Shown: one piece after another, positions 11,719-20,769 of the stretch
Position numbering within the stretch: position 1 is the first letter of the stretch
Layout: the number at the start of each line of letters is the position of its first letter
From: Pararhodobacter aggregans
GTDB taxonomy: Bacteria; Pseudomonadota; Alphaproteobacteria; Rhodobacterales; Rhodobacteraceae
DNA length: 64,000 bases
NCBI RefSeq assembly: GCF_003075525.1
Contig: NZ_QDDR01000014.1
Span: 1-64,000 of the forward strand
Direction of reading: 5' to 3'
Made by a program: the position numbers and the translations under genes
The notes under the pieces: model-generated
What the model saw: only the letters and a program-made list of their open reading frames with translations
What the model was told of the DNA's origin: nothing
The model's database searches: none

Positions 11719-12507
11719 TCAGGCATCCTCACGCAGATCGTTGTTATTCTTCAGAAACTCGCGCGAAAAGGCGCGATAGGCCTGCGATCCTTTGGACGTC
11801 GGATCATAGGCCAGGACCGGGACCGCGAAGGACGGCGCCTCACTGAGGCGGACGTTGCGCGGGATGACGGTCTGATAGACCAGCGCCCCCAGGGTTTCGC
11901 GCGCGTCGCGCTCCACCTGCTGTGACAGGTTGTTGCGCTGGTCGTGCATGGTCAGAAGCACGCCCTCGACCCTGAGCGCCGGATTGGCGGTCTGGCGAAT
12001 CTCGCGAATCGTCAGCATCAGTTGCGACAGACCTTCGAGGGCGAAGAACTCGCTCTGCAACGGAATCAGCACGGAATGCGCGGCGACCAGCGCGTTCACC
12101 GTCAAGAGGTTCAGCGAGGGCGGGCAATCGATCAGCACATAATCGAAACCCAGGTCCGCCAGTGACGGGCTCGCCAAGGCATCCCGCAGCAGGAAACTGC
12201 GCTTGTTGACGTTGTAAAGCTGCACGTCCGACGACGACAGCTCGGTCGTTGACGGGATCAGGCGAACATTCTCCGTTCCCGTATCCATCACGACAGCGCG
12301 CGGGTCGGCATCCCCCAGCAGCAGATCATAGACCGTCAGCCGTCGTTGTTCGAGCCCGACACCGAAGCCGGTCGAGGCATTGCCCTGCGGATCCATGTCC
12401 ACAACAAGTACCTTGCGGCCAAGTTCGGCAAGGCTGGCGGCAAGGTTGATGGCCGTCGTCGTTTTGGCGACGCCGCCCTTCTGGTTGGCGATAGCGATGG
12501 TTTTCAT
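11719..12507 (-). CDS. parA: Chromosome partitioning ATPase ParA/Soj
   Basis: A 262-residue MinD/ParA ATPase. The deviant Walker A KGGVAKTTT spans residues 10-18, with the signature Lys10. Walker A' VDMDPQGNAS and the conserved DYVLIDCPPSLNLLTVNAL follow. It forms a nucleoid-bound gradient that moves ParB-parS complexes. The start overlaps the rsmG stop by four bases (ATGA), and the stop is adjacent to the parB start, so all three are probably translated from one message. Confidence 0.97.
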   Translation of the reverse strand: MKTIAIANQKGGVAKTTTAINLAASLAELGRKVLVVDMDPQGNASTGFGVGLEQRRLTVYDLLLGDADPRAVVMDTGTENVRLIPSTTELSSSDVQLYNVNKRSFLLRDALASPSLADLGFDYVLIDCPPSLNLLTVNALVAAHSVLIPLQSEFFALEGLSQLMLTIREIRQTANPALRVEGVLLTMHDQRNNLSQQVERDARETLGALVYQTVIPRNVRLSEAPSFAVPVLAYDPTSKGSQAYRAFSREFLKNNNDLREDA

Positions 12508-13145
12508 CGGGTTCCGTCCAAGGGCCGCAGGTTACGAAGGACCAGGATCGCGCCGTCAGGATCGGCGCGGCTGGGCGATATCTCCAGATCGAAGTGCCAC
12601 GATTGCCGGGCATCTTCAACCTCCTGCGCGGCATTTCGACCCTTTGGCAGCAGGGCCGTCCCTTCTGGATCGAGATGCCGATGGGCGTAAGTCAGAAGCA
12701 ATGGCAAGGCGGCAAGAGCCCGGGCAGAGAGGATGTCGGCGCCCAGCGGTGGGGTCTTCTCGATCCTCTCGCGCAGCACCTTGACGTTCAGGTCCAGTTG
12801 ACGCCCGGTCGTTGCAAGGAAGGCGGCCTTGCGGGCGTCCGATTCTACCAGCGTGACCAGCGCGGCGGGGTTTTCCTCGGCTGCCAGGCAGGCGATAACC
12901 AGACCGGGCAGGCCGCCCCCTGCCCCAAGGTCGGTCCAATGCCTGAAATCAGCATGGGCCAGAGGATAGAGCTGCGCCGAGTCGAGGATGTGGCGTGACC
13001 AGCTCTCGGCATAGGTGGCCTTGGCGATCAGATTGATCGCGCTCGACCACTTGAGCAGCGCGGCGTCAAAGGCCTCCAGCCTCTCCAGTGTTTCACGTGA
13101 AACACTCCGGCCGAGGATGCGCTCCAAGTCAGCCGATCGCGACAC
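12504..13145 (-). CDS. rsmG: 16S rRNA (guanine-N7) methyltransferase RsmG
   Basis: A 213-residue RsmG (GidB), which methylates G527 of 16S rRNA. The SAM-binding motif [14 protein letters not shown] lies mid-protein, and the downstream [11 protein letters not shown] and [10 protein letters not shown] segments are typical. The first ATG at 13145 gives [13 protein letters not shown] and overlaps the 3' end of mnmG by 17 bases. Codons for residues VSRET encode a complete parS palindrome (13089-13104). It sits in the rho-to-parB operon. Confidence 0.95.
   Translation of the reverse strand: MSRSADLERILGRSVSRETLERLEAFDAALLKWSSAINLIAKATYAESWSRHILDSAQLYPLAHADFRHWTDLGAGGGLPGLVIACLAAEENPAALVTLVESDARKAAFLATTGRQLDLNVKVLRERIEKTPPLGADILSARALAALPLLLTYAHRHLDPEGTALLPKGRNAAQEVEDARQSWHFDLEISPSRADPDGAILVLRNLRPLDGTR
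13089..13104. promoter_or_regulatory. parS centromere-like site 2
   Basis: TGTTTCACGTGAAACA is a perfect 16 of 16 match to the parS consensus and a perfect palindrome. It lies within the rsmG coding sequence, where it is read as Val-Ser-Arg-Glu-Thr. It is about 0.6 kb from the parA start. Confidence 0.95.
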
Positions 13146-15000
13146 GCGCGGCCTGCTGCAAGACTTTGAGATGCGCGAGAATTGCCGTCAAGGCAGCGGG
13201 TGTCATCCCTTCGATGCTCCCGGCCTCAGCCAGCGTCGCTGGCCGCGAGGCGGCCAGCTTGAGGCGCAACTCGCTGGAAAGAGACGAAATTTTCGAGAAG
13301 TCGAGCCCCGTTGGGATCACTACACCGCCTTCACGCCTAAGCTGCTCTGCTTCGCGCGCCTGCCGCGCCACATAGGGTTCGTAGAAGGTTTCGCGAGCAA
13401 CCTGAACCACATCATCATCCCGCAAGTCCGGAAATCGAGACCCGACGCCCTCCGAATTGCCGTGCAGCCCAAGAAGATGCCCGGCAACGAAGCGCCAGCT
13501 GCGCCGCTGCCCGTCTTTCGGAACAGAGATCCCGAGCTTGTCCAGTTCCGATGGCGTCGCGGGTTCAGCCTCCAGTGCCTGGGCGGTTGCTGCCAGCCGC
13601 CCGATCTTGTCCTCAAACGCCACCTTCCGGTGATCGGAAACCAGACCAAGCGACGCACCAATCTGCGTCAAACGCTGGTCGGCGTTATCGGCGCGCAGCG
13701 TCAGGCGATACTCGGCCCGCGAGGTGAACATCCGGTAGGGTTCGCTCACTCCCCGGGTCACCAGATCGTCGATCATCACGCCGATATAGCTGTCAAACCG
13801 CGACAGCGTCAGCGGCTCCATGTCCAGCGCGGCAGCCGCCGCGTTCGCGCCGGCCAGCAGGCCCTGCGCCCCGGCCTCCTCATATCCGGTGGTTCCGTTG
13901 ATTTGACCGGCGAGGAACAGGCCAGGCATCGCCTGGACCTCCAGGCTCCGCGTCAGACCCCGAGGGTCGAGATAGTCGTATTCGATGGCATAGCCGAAAT
14001 GCAGGATCCCGACAGTCTCGAGCCCGACGATGGACCGCAGAAACGCCTCCTGCACCTCGCGCGGCAGCGAGGTCGAGATCCCGTTCGGATAGATCGTGTC
14101 GTCGTCCAGACCCTCGGGCTCCAGAAACACGTTATGCGAGGTCTTATCGGCGAACCGGGTCACCTTGTCCTCGACCGAGGGGCAATAACGGGGCCCGACC
14201 CCGGTGATATTGCCGGAACGCATGGCCGAGAGATGCAGGTTCCGCTCGATGATCTCATGGGTCCGCGGGTTCGTCTCGGTCACCCCGCAGGCAATCTGTC
14301 GCGCCTCGGGCCGACGATTCAGGAAAGACATCATCACCGGATCAGCGTCGCCCTCCTGCCGGTCAACCCTGTCCCAGTCGATGGTTCGCCCGTCCAGCCT
14401 CGCCGGAGTCCCGGTCTTCAAACGCCCGATCCCGGTCGCCATCTCGCGCAGCCGTGCGCCCAGGCGATCCGCCGCCTCGGCGCCCCGGCGACCCGCCGAC
14501 AGCCGTTCGGTGCCGATATGGATCTCGCCCCGCAGGAAGGTGCCCGTGGTCAGGACAACCGCCCGCGCCGACAGCACCATGCCGTCCGCCAGAACCACCC
14601 CGGCAACCCGCGCGCTGTCCATGTGGAAATCGACGACCTCGCCCTCCAGGACGGTCAACCGCTCCTGACCCGCAACATGGCGCTGCGCGAAATCGGCATA
14701 GCGGCGCCGGTCGGCCTGAACCCTCGGCCCCTGCACTGCGGGGCCGCGCGATCTGTTGAGCAGTCGGTACTGGATCCCGGCGTGGTCCGCCGCCAAACCC
14801 ATCATCCCGTCCAGCGCATCAATCTCGCGTACCAGATGACCCTTGCCGATGCCCCCGATCGCCGGGTTGCATGACATCACGCCCAGATCGCTGCGCCGGA
14901 ACGTCACCAGCGCCGTCTCAGCACCCCGCCGAGCCGCGGCCAGCGCTGCCTCAAGCCCGGCGTGCCCGCCGCCCACCACGATAACGTCGAAATGTTTCAC
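13129..15000 (-). CDS. mnmG: tRNA uridine-5-carboxymethylaminomethyl modification enzyme MnmG
   Basis: A 623-residue MnmG (GidA), the FAD subunit that works with MnmE to modify U34 of tRNAs. The N-terminal FAD motif is [19 protein letters not shown]. The conserved [33 protein letters not shown] and [18 protein letters not shown] segments follow. The start codon is a GTG at 15000-14998 that forms the centre of a parS palindrome, giving MKHFDV. It lies 12 bases downstream of mnmE. Confidence 0.97.
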   Translation of the reverse strand: MKHFDVIVVGGGHAGLEAALAAARRGAETALVTFRRSDLGVMSCNPAIGGIGKGHLVREIDALDGMMGLAADHAGIQYRLLNRSRGPAVQGPRVQADRRRYADFAQRHVAGQERLTVLEGEVVDFHMDSARVAGVVLADGMVLSARAVVLTTGTFLRGEIHIGTERLSAGRRGAEAADRLGARLREMATGIGRLKTGTPARLDGRTIDWDRVDRQEGDADPVMMSFLNRRPEARQIACGVTETNPRTHEIIERNLHLSAMRSGNITGVGPRYCPSVEDKVTRFADKTSHNVFLEPEGLDDDTIYPNGISTSLPREVQEAFLRSIVGLETVGILHFGYAIEYDYLDPRGLTRSLEVQAMPGLFLAGQINGTTGYEEAGAQGLLAGANAAAAALDMEPLTLSRFDSYIGVMIDDLVTRGVSEPYRMFTSRAEYRLTLRADNADQRLTQIGASLGLVSDHRKVAFEDKIGRLAATAQALEAEPATPSELDKLGISVPKDGQRRSWRFVAGHLLGLHGNSEGVGSRFPDLRDDDVVQVARETFYEPYVARQAREAEQLRREGGVVIPTGLDFSKISSLSSELRLKLAASRPATLAEAGSIEGMTPAALTAILAHLKVLQQAARVAIG

Positions 15001-15008
15001 GTGAAACG
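14993..15008. promoter_or_regulatory. parS centromere-like site 3
   Basis: TGTTTCACGTGAAACG differs from the parS consensus only at the last base. The 14-base core 14994-15007 is perfectly palindromic. It spans the mnmG start, and its central GTG (minus strand) is the mnmG initiation codon. Confidence 0.9.
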
Positions 15009-15012
15009 AGCC

Positions 15013-16290
15013 TCATTTCCCGATGCAGAAGGACGAAAAGATTCGCCCAAGCACATCTTCTACATCGACCCGCCCGATGATGCCATCCAGAGCGCGGATC
15101 GCCGCCTTCACATCTTCCCCGACCAGGTCCCAGCCGACTCCACCCGAGAGCCCCGCCAGCGCGGCGTCGACTCCCTCCGCCGCGCGCGCCAGCTTGTCGA
15201 AATGCCGCTCGCGGTTGAAGACCGAGGAATGGGCGATCCGTTGCTGCAATACCCCGGCGATCCGGCCGATCAACGCGCCGATCCCCTCCCCGGTCGCCGC
15301 CGAGATCCCCGGCTGCCCCCAAAGATCCGCCTTCGACAGCACGACGATATCCTCGGGCTCGACCCCCTCGGCCACCTCGCCCGGGGCGCCCAGCAGATAG
15401 ACCCGCAGGTCCGCCGCTGCCGCCCGGGCGCGCCCTCGCTCGATGCCCAGCCGCTCGATCTCGTCCTCGGCCTCGCGCAGCCCGGCGGTGTCGATCAGCG
15501 TCACGGCCAGCCCGGCGATCTCCATCCGCACCTCGATCACATCGCGGGTGGTCCCGGCACGGGACGAGGTAATCGCCGCTTCCCGACCTGCCAAAGCATT
15601 GAGAAGCGAGGATTTTCCGGCATTCACCGGCCCGACGATCGCCACGTCGAAGCCGCTGCGCACCGCTTCCGAGGCCTTGCGACCGGCGATCTGCGCACCC
15701 AGGCTGTCGCGAACCCGCAGCAGCGGCGCCATCACATGCCCGGTCAGATCCGGCGGCAATTCCTCATCGGCGAAATCGAGCGCCGCTTCCAGCATGGCCA
15801 GCGACTGCAGCAGATCCTCGCGCCAGCCCTCGATCACCCGCGCTGCCGATCCCTCCATCACCGTCAGGGCCTGGCGCCGCTGCACCTCGGTCTCGGCGTC
15901 GATCAGATCGGCCAGCGCTTCGACCTCGGTCAGGTCCATGCGCCCGCCCAGAAAGGCCCGCCGGGTGAATTCCCCGGCCTCGGCCGCCCGCACGCCCTCG
16001 CAGGCAAGGCAGGCGCGCAGCAGGGCTCCCACCACGGCAATACTGCCATGCACCTGAAATTCGCAGATCTTCTCGCCGGTGAAACTCGCACCCTCGGCGA
16101 AGCACAGCACCAGCCCGCTGTCGATCAGCCCGCCCGAGGCATCGCGCAACCGGGCCAGCCGCGCCTCGCGCACCGGCGGCACGAAGCCCGCGAGCGCCTC
16201 GCAGACCGCCCAGGCGCAGGGGCCCGAGACCCGGACGATGGCGACACCGGCGCGCCCCTGCGCCGAGGCCAGGGCGACGATCGTGTCCAT
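15013..16290 (-). CDS. mnmE: tRNA modification GTPase MnmE
   Basis: A 425-residue MnmE (TrmE). An N-terminal folate-binding domain (about 1-118) is followed by helical segments and an inserted G domain with P-loop GPVNAGKSS, the GTTRDV switch, DTAGLRE and the SKAD base-recognition motif. The invariant C-terminal FCIGK with its Cys ends the protein. It partners with MnmG to modify wobble uridines. It is slightly shorter than the E. coli enzyme, as is usual in this family of bacteria. Ten bases separate it from rho. Confidence 0.97.
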   Translation of the reverse strand: MDTIVALASAQGRAGVAIVRVSGPCAWAVCEALAGFVPPVREARLARLRDASGGLIDSGLVLCFAEGASFTGEKICEFQVHGSIAVVGALLRACLACEGVRAAEAGEFTRRAFLGGRMDLTEVEALADLIDAETEVQRRQALTVMEGSAARVIEGWREDLLQSLAMLEAALDFADEELPPDLTGHVMAPLLRVRDSLGAQIAGRKASEAVRSGFDVAIVGPVNAGKSSLLNALAGREAAITSSRAGTTRDVIEVRMEIAGLAVTLIDTAGLREAEDEIERLGIERGRARAAAADLRVYLLGAPGEVAEGVEPEDIVVLSKADLWGQPGISAATGEGIGALIGRIAGVLQQRIAHSSVFNRERHFDKLARAAEGVDAALAGLSGGVGWDLVGEDVKAAIRALDGIIGRVDVEDVLGRIFSSFCIGK

Positions 16291-16300
16291 CGCCCGGACC

Positions 16301-17572
16301 TTACGAGTTCATCGATTCGAAGAATTCGCCGTTGGTCTTGGTCTGTTTCAGCTTGGAAATCAGGAACTCGATGGCATCCGTGGTCCCCATCGGGTTCAAG
16401 ATGCGGCGCAGCACGAAGGTCTTCTGCAGGTTGTTGCGGTCGACCAGCAGCTCTTCCTTCCGGGTCCCGGACTTGAGGATGTCCATCGCCGGGAAGACCC
16501 GCTTGTCGGCCACCTTGCGGTCCAGCACGATCTCGCTGTTACCCGTGCCCTTGAATTCCTCGAAGATCACCTCGTCCATGCGCGAGCCGGTGTCGATCAG
16601 GGCGGTGGCGATGATGGTCAGCGAGCCGCCCTCTTCGATGTTGCGCGCCGCACCGAAGAAGCGTTTCGGCCGCTGCAGGGCGTTGGCATCCACACCGCCG
16701 GTCAGCACCTTGCCGGACGACGGCACCACGGTGTTGAAGGCCCGGCCCAGGCGGGTGATCGAATCAAGCAGGATCACCACGTCGCGCTTATGCTCGACCA
16801 GCCGCTTGGCTTTCTCGATCACCATCTCGGCCACCGCCACGTGCCGCGTCGCCGGTTCGTCGAAGGTCGAGGACACGACCTCACCCTTCACCGAGCGCTG
16901 CATGTCGGTCACTTCCTCGGGCCGTTCGTCGATCAAGAGGACGATCAGATAGCATTCCGGGTGATTGGACGCGATGGAATGCGCGATGTTCTGCATCAGC
17001 ACGGTCTTACCCGTGCGGGGCGGGGCGACGATCAGCGCCCGCTGACCCTTGCCCAGCGGCGCCACGATGTCGATGATCCGGGCCGAGCGATCCTTGATCG
17101 TCGGATCCTCGATTTCCATTTTCAGCCGCTCGTCGGGATAGAGCGGCGTCAGGTTGTCGAAATGGACCTTGTGGCGGGCGCGCTCGGGGTCGTCGAAGTT
17201 GATGCGCGTCACCCGGGTCAGCGCGAAATACTTCTCGTTCTCGCCGGGGGCGACGATGACGCCCTCGATGGTGTCGCCGGTCCGCAGGCTGAACTGGCGG
17301 ATCATCTCGGGCGAGACATAGATATCGTCGGGACCCGGCAGATAGTTGGCCTCGGTCGAGCGCAGGAAGCCGAAACCATCCTGCAGCACCTCCAGCACGC
17401 CGTCGCCGCCGATTTCCCAGCCGTCCTCGGCGCGTTCCTTCAGGATCGAGAACATCATCTCGCCCTTGCGCATCGAGGGGGCGTTTTCGATCTCCAGCTC
17501 CTCGGCCAGCGCCAGCAGCGCGGCAGGGGTCTGCGCTTTGAGATCGGACAGGTTCAGACGGTCTTCGGCCAT
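16301..17572 (-). CDS. rho: Transcription termination factor Rho
   Basis: A 423-residue hexameric RNA helicase. The N-terminal RNA-binding domain includes [13 protein letters not shown], with the primary RNA-site aromatics. The motor has Walker A APPRTGKT, Walker [11 protein letters not shown], the Q-loop region and a C-terminal [20 protein letters not shown]. The start at 17572 ([12 protein letters not shown]) is chosen over in-frame upstream codons because GGAGGG lies 6-7 bases before it. It heads the minus-strand operon and faces the candidate origin gap. Confidence 0.97.
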   Translation of the reverse strand: MAEDRLNLSDLKAQTPAALLALAEELEIENAPSMRKGEMMFSILKERAEDGWEIGGDGVLEVLQDGFGFLRSTEANYLPGPDDIYVSPEMIRQFSLRTGDTIEGVIVAPGENEKYFALTRVTRINFDDPERARHKVHFDNLTPLYPDERLKMEIEDPTIKDRSARIIDIVAPLGKGQRALIVAPPRTGKTVLMQNIAHSIASNHPECYLIVLLIDERPEEVTDMQRSVKGEVVSSTFDEPATRHVAVAEMVIEKAKRLVEHKRDVVILLDSITRLGRAFNTVVPSSGKVLTGGVDANALQRPKRFFGAARNIEEGGSLTIIATALIDTGSRMDEVIFEEFKGTGNSEIVLDRKVADKRVFPAMDILKSGTRKEELLVDRNNLQKTFVLRRILNPMGTTDAIEFLISKLKQTKTNGEFFESMNS

Positions 17573-17699
17573 GGTCAGCCCTCCAGGAGGCCCCCCGCAT
17601 TCGGGCTCGGCATCCATTCTTCGCAAATGTCATCGGGAAACACGGGTACCGGACGGCCCCGCTTCGACCCCGGATCTAGGCGAAATCGCCGGTCAAGTC

Positions 17700-18077
17700 A
17701 ATCAGGCGGGGTCTGGTGGGGCAAGCCGGTGCCACGGGGCCATTTAAATTAAAGAAAGAATGTAAGAAGGATGATGATGTAGTAAGGGCTGGGGATAAGC
17801 GGAATTCCTCATTTGCCCCCGAAATCATCCACAGGCGAGGGACAGTGCGGCAGCGCGGCGTCATGGACGCAAGTCTCTGATTCAAAGCCAGAAAACCGGA
17901 TTTCCCGCCCGACCCTCTACCCCGTGTCACAAACCGTTCACACCCTGTGCACCGGACTTCTCCCGTGTGGAGAACCGGCCCCGGCGCCTTGACACGGACG
18001 GGGGTAACCGGCGATCACACCGCCAACGCCCGTCTTACCCCCGTTTCGCCCCCGGCCGCCGCACAGACTTATCCCCA
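17700..18077. other. oriC: Candidate chromosomal replication origin (oriC)
   Basis: The 504-base gap between divergent rho and maf has no credible gene. An AT-rich stretch at 17741-17786 (CATTTAAATTAAAGAAAG and onward) could be the unwinding element. Four 9-mers differ by one base from the DnaA box TTATCCACA: TGGGGATAA (17790-17798, reverse), TCATCCACA (17825-17833), TGTGGAGAA (17966-17974, reverse) and TTATCCCCA (18069-18077, touching the maf ATG). Genes on both sides are transcribed outward, parS sites lie 3-8 kb away, and alphaproteobacterial origins are known in this gene neighbourhood. The origin call is inference; the boxes and the AT-rich tract are seen directly. Confidence 0.6.
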
Positions 18078-18673
18078 TGTCTATCCTCACCCTCGCGTCC
18101 GCATCGACGATCCGCGCCACGCTTTTGCGGGGCGCCGGACTGGAGATCGAGGTCCGTCCGGCCCGAATCGATGAGGAAAATCTGCGCGAGTCGCTGCTGG
18201 CCGAGGGGGCGAGTGCGCACGACCTTGCCGATGCGCTGGCCGAGCATAAGGCGTTGAAGATCGCCGCCCGCGATCCTGCCGCGCTGGTGCTGGGCTGTGA
18301 CCAGATCCTTGAATGCGAGGGGCAGCTCTATGCCAAGCCCGCCTCGCCCGACGACGCCATCGCCCAGCTGACCCGCCTGCGCGGCAAGACCCACCGCCTG
18401 CACACCGCCGCCGTCCTCTATGCAGGGGGCGAGCCGGTCTGGCGCCATGTGGCGACCCCCCGGCTGACCATGCGTGACTTCTCCGATACCTACCGCGACG
18501 CCTATGTCGCCCGGCATTGGGACGAGATCCGCCATTGCGTCGGCTGCTATCAGATCGAGGGGCCGGGCATCCGGCTGTTCCAGCGGATCGAGGGCGATCT
18601 GTTCAGCGTTCAGGGCCTGCCGCTGCTGGAACTCCTCACCATCCTCACCCAGCGCAAGGAGATCGACGGATGA
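18077..18673 (+). CDS. maf: Maf/YceF-like nucleoside triphosphate pyrophosphatase
   Basis: A 198-residue Maf protein. It starts with LASASTIRATLLRGAG, has LGCDQILE with the catalytic-region Asp, and ends after IEGDLFSVQGLPLLELL. Maf enzymes hydrolyse modified or canonical NTPs. The Maf-1 versus YceF substrate class cannot be set confidently from sequence. The ATG overlaps the last base of a DnaA-box-like 9-mer. The stop overlaps the aroE start as ATGA. It is first in a five-gene overlapping operon. Confidence 0.93.
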   Translation: MSILTLASASTIRATLLRGAGLEIEVRPARIDEENLRESLLAEGASAHDLADALAEHKALKIAARDPAALVLGCDQILECEGQLYAKPASPDDAIAQLTRLRGKTHRLHTAAVLYAGGEPVWRHVATPRLTMRDFSDTYRDAYVARHWDEIRHCVGCYQIEGPGIRLFQRIEGDLFSVQGLPLLELLTILTQRKEIDG

Positions 18674-19491
18674 AGGCGCCCCTTCGCCTGGCCGGGGTCA
18701 TCGGCGATCCCATCGCGCACAGCCGCTCGCCCCGCCTGCACGGCCATTGGCTGGCCCGCTACGGGATCGAGGGGCATTACATCCCGCTGCATGTCCGGCC
18801 CGAAGATCTGCGCGAGACGCTGCGCCTGCTGCCGAAGCTGGGGTTCGTCGGCCTCAACGTCACCATTCCGCACAAGCATGACGCGCTGGCGCTGGCCGAC
18901 CGGGTGACGCCCCTTGCCGACCGGATCGGCGCGGCGAATACCCTCCTCTTTACCGAGAACGGGATCGAGGCCGACAACACCGACGCCTATGGTTTCACCC
19001 AGAACATCCTCGATGCGCAGCCCGGTTGGGTGCCGAAGACGGCGGCGCTGATCGGGGCGGGCGGGGCCTCGCGGGCGGTGATCGTGGCGCTGATGGACCA
19101 GGGCGCGACCGAGATCCGGCTGACCAACCGCACGCAGGCAAGGGCCGAAGAGCTGACCGGCGATTTCGGCGATATCCTGAGGGTGGTCGACTGGCAGGAC
19201 CGCGCCGCCATGCTGGACGGTTGCGACACCCTTATCAACGGCACCGCCATGGGCATGACCGGCAACCCGCCGCTGGACCTGCCGCTGGACGCGCTGCCGC
19301 AGGGGGCCATCGTCACCGATCTGGTCTATGCGCCGCTGGAGACGCCCCTGCTGGCCGCCGCCCGCGCCCGGGGCAATCCCTGCATCGACGGGCTGGGCAT
19401 GCTGCTGCATCAGGCCGCGCCCGGGTTCGAGCGCTGGTTCGGCACCCGGCCCGAGGTGGACGCGGATCTGCGCCGGGCGGTTCTGGGATGA
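18670..19491 (+). CDS. aroE: Shikimate dehydrogenase
   Basis: A 273-residue NADP-dependent shikimate dehydrogenase of the aromatic amino acid pathway. The substrate-binding motif is HSRSPRLHGHWL, the catalytic Lys lies in LNVTIPHKHDAL, and the NADP loop is GAGGASRAV followed by NRTQAR. The C-terminal GLGMLLHQAAPGFERWFG is typical. It overlaps maf and coaE by four bases each. Confidence 0.96.
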   Translation: MKAPLRLAGVIGDPIAHSRSPRLHGHWLARYGIEGHYIPLHVRPEDLRETLRLLPKLGFVGLNVTIPHKHDALALADRVTPLADRIGAANTLLFTENGIEADNTDAYGFTQNILDAQPGWVPKTAALIGAGGASRAVIVALMDQGATEIRLTNRTQARAEELTGDFGDILRVVDWQDRAAMLDGCDTLINGTAMGMTGNPPLDLPLDALPQGAIVTDLVYAPLETPLLAAARARGNPCIDGLGMLLHQAAPGFERWFGTRPEVDADLRRAVLG

Positions 19492-20084
19492 GCCTGATCC
19501 TCGGCCTCACCGGCTCCATCGGCATGGGCAAATCCACCACCACCGACTTTTTCCGCGAGGCTGGCGTGCCGGTCTGGGATGCCGATGCCGCGGTGCATGC
19601 GCTCTACGCCCCGGGTGGCGCGGCCGTCGCGCCGATTGCCGCGCTGCATCCCGCGGCGGTCAGGGACGGGGCCATCGACCGTGCCGCCTTGCGCGACTGG
19701 ATCGCCGCCGACGCCAGCGCGCTCAAGCGGATCGAGGGCGTGGTTCACCCCCTCGTCGGCCAGTCCCGGGCCGATTTCATCGCCGCGCATGCGGACAGGC
19801 CCCTGGTCGTGGTCGATGTGCCGCTGCTGTTCGAAACCGGCGGCGAGCGCTATGTCGACCGCACTCTCGTCGTCTCGGCCCCGGCCGAGGTTCAGCGCGC
19901 CCGGGTCCTCGCCCGCCCCGGCATGACTGAGGCGCATTTCCAGACCATCCTGTCCAAGCAGATGCCGGATGCCGAGAAACGCGCCCGCGCCGATCATGTC
20001 ATCGAGACACTGACCCTCGACCAGACCCGCGCCGCGGTGCAAGGTCTGATTGCCGAGCTGACCGGAGGCAGAAACGATGCGTGA
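19488..20084 (+). CDS. coaE: Dephospho-CoA kinase
   Basis: A 198-residue P-loop kinase for the last step of coenzyme A synthesis. It has GLTGSIGMGKST at the N-terminus, VWDADAAVHALY with the substrate-contacting Asp and VVDVPLLFETGGE. The ATG overlaps the aroE stop, and the 3' end overlaps dnaQ by eight bases. The open frame extends upstream through aroE in another reading, which is not used. Confidence 0.96.
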   Translation: MSLILGLTGSIGMGKSTTTDFFREAGVPVWDADAAVHALYAPGGAAVAPIAALHPAAVRDGAIDRAALRDWIAADASALKRIEGVVHPLVGQSRADFIAAHADRPLVVVDVPLLFETGGERYVDRTLVVSAPAEVQRARVLARPGMTEAHFQTILSKQMPDAEKRARADHVIETLTLDQTRAAVQGLIAELTGGRNDA

Positions 20085-20769
20085 AATCGTCCTCGACACC
20101 GAAACCACGGGCTTTGAGCCCTCCGAGGGCCACCGTCTGGTCGAGATCGGCGGGGTCGAGCTGTTCAACCACATGCCGACCGGCCGGAACTATCACCAAT
20201 ACATCAACCCCGAGCGCGACATGCCCGAAGAGGCGTTCAACGTTCACGGCCTGTCCGAGGATTTCCTGCGGCCGCAGCCGAAATTCGCCGAGGTGGCGCG
20301 GGCTTTCGTCGAGTTCGTCGATGGCGCGACGCTGGTGATCCACAACGCCGCCTTCGACATGAAATTCCTGAATTTCGAGCTGGAGCGCGCGGGCCTTCCC
20401 CGGCTGAAGGTGCAGGTGGTCGATACGCTGGCCATCGCCCGGCGCAAATACCCCGGCTCTCCCGCCTCGCTCGATGCGCTTTGCCGCCGGTTCGGGATCG
20501 ACAATTCGGCCCGGACCAAGCACGGCGCGCTCCTCGACTCCGAGATCCTGGCCGAGGTCTATCTGGAGCTGATGGGCGGCCGCCAGCCCGATTTCGGCCT
20601 GGCCAGCAGCGGCGGCGGACGCAATGCGGGGCCGGTGGACACCGCCTGGCGGGCCCGGCCGCGGCCGACCCCCCTGCCCTCGCGCCTGACCGAGGCCGAG
20701 GCCGCCGCCCATGCCGCTTTCGTGGCCGGGATGGGCGAGGCGGCGATCTGGAAACGGTATGACTCCTGA
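20077..20769 (+). CDS. dnaQ: DNA polymerase III epsilon subunit (3'-5' exonuclease)
   Basis: A 230-residue DEDDh exonuclease that proofreads for Pol III. ExoI is LDTETTG (D7, E9), ExoII is IHNAAFDMKF and ExoIII is KHGALLDSEIL with the HX4D arrangement. The C-terminal 50 residues are Pro/Arg rich and would link to the alpha subunit. The maf-aroE-coaE-dnaQ order is the common alphaproteobacterial arrangement. It overlaps the next gene by 11 bases. Confidence 0.95.
   Translation: MREIVLDTETTGFEPSEGHRLVEIGGVELFNHMPTGRNYHQYINPERDMPEEAFNVHGLSEDFLRPQPKFAEVARAFVEFVDGATLVIHNAAFDMKFLNFELERAGLPRLKVQVVDTLAIARRKYPGSPASLDALCRRFGIDNSARTKHGALLDSEILAEVYLELMGGRQPDFGLASSGGGRNAGPVDTAWRARPRPTPLPSRLTEAEAAAHAAFVAGMGEAAIWKRYDS

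Noticed and set aside
17676-17930. Minus-strand 84-codon reading frame inside the rho-maf gap
   Set aside because: No ribosome-binding site or recognisable domain; it overlaps the AT-rich and DnaA-box region that fits an origin better.
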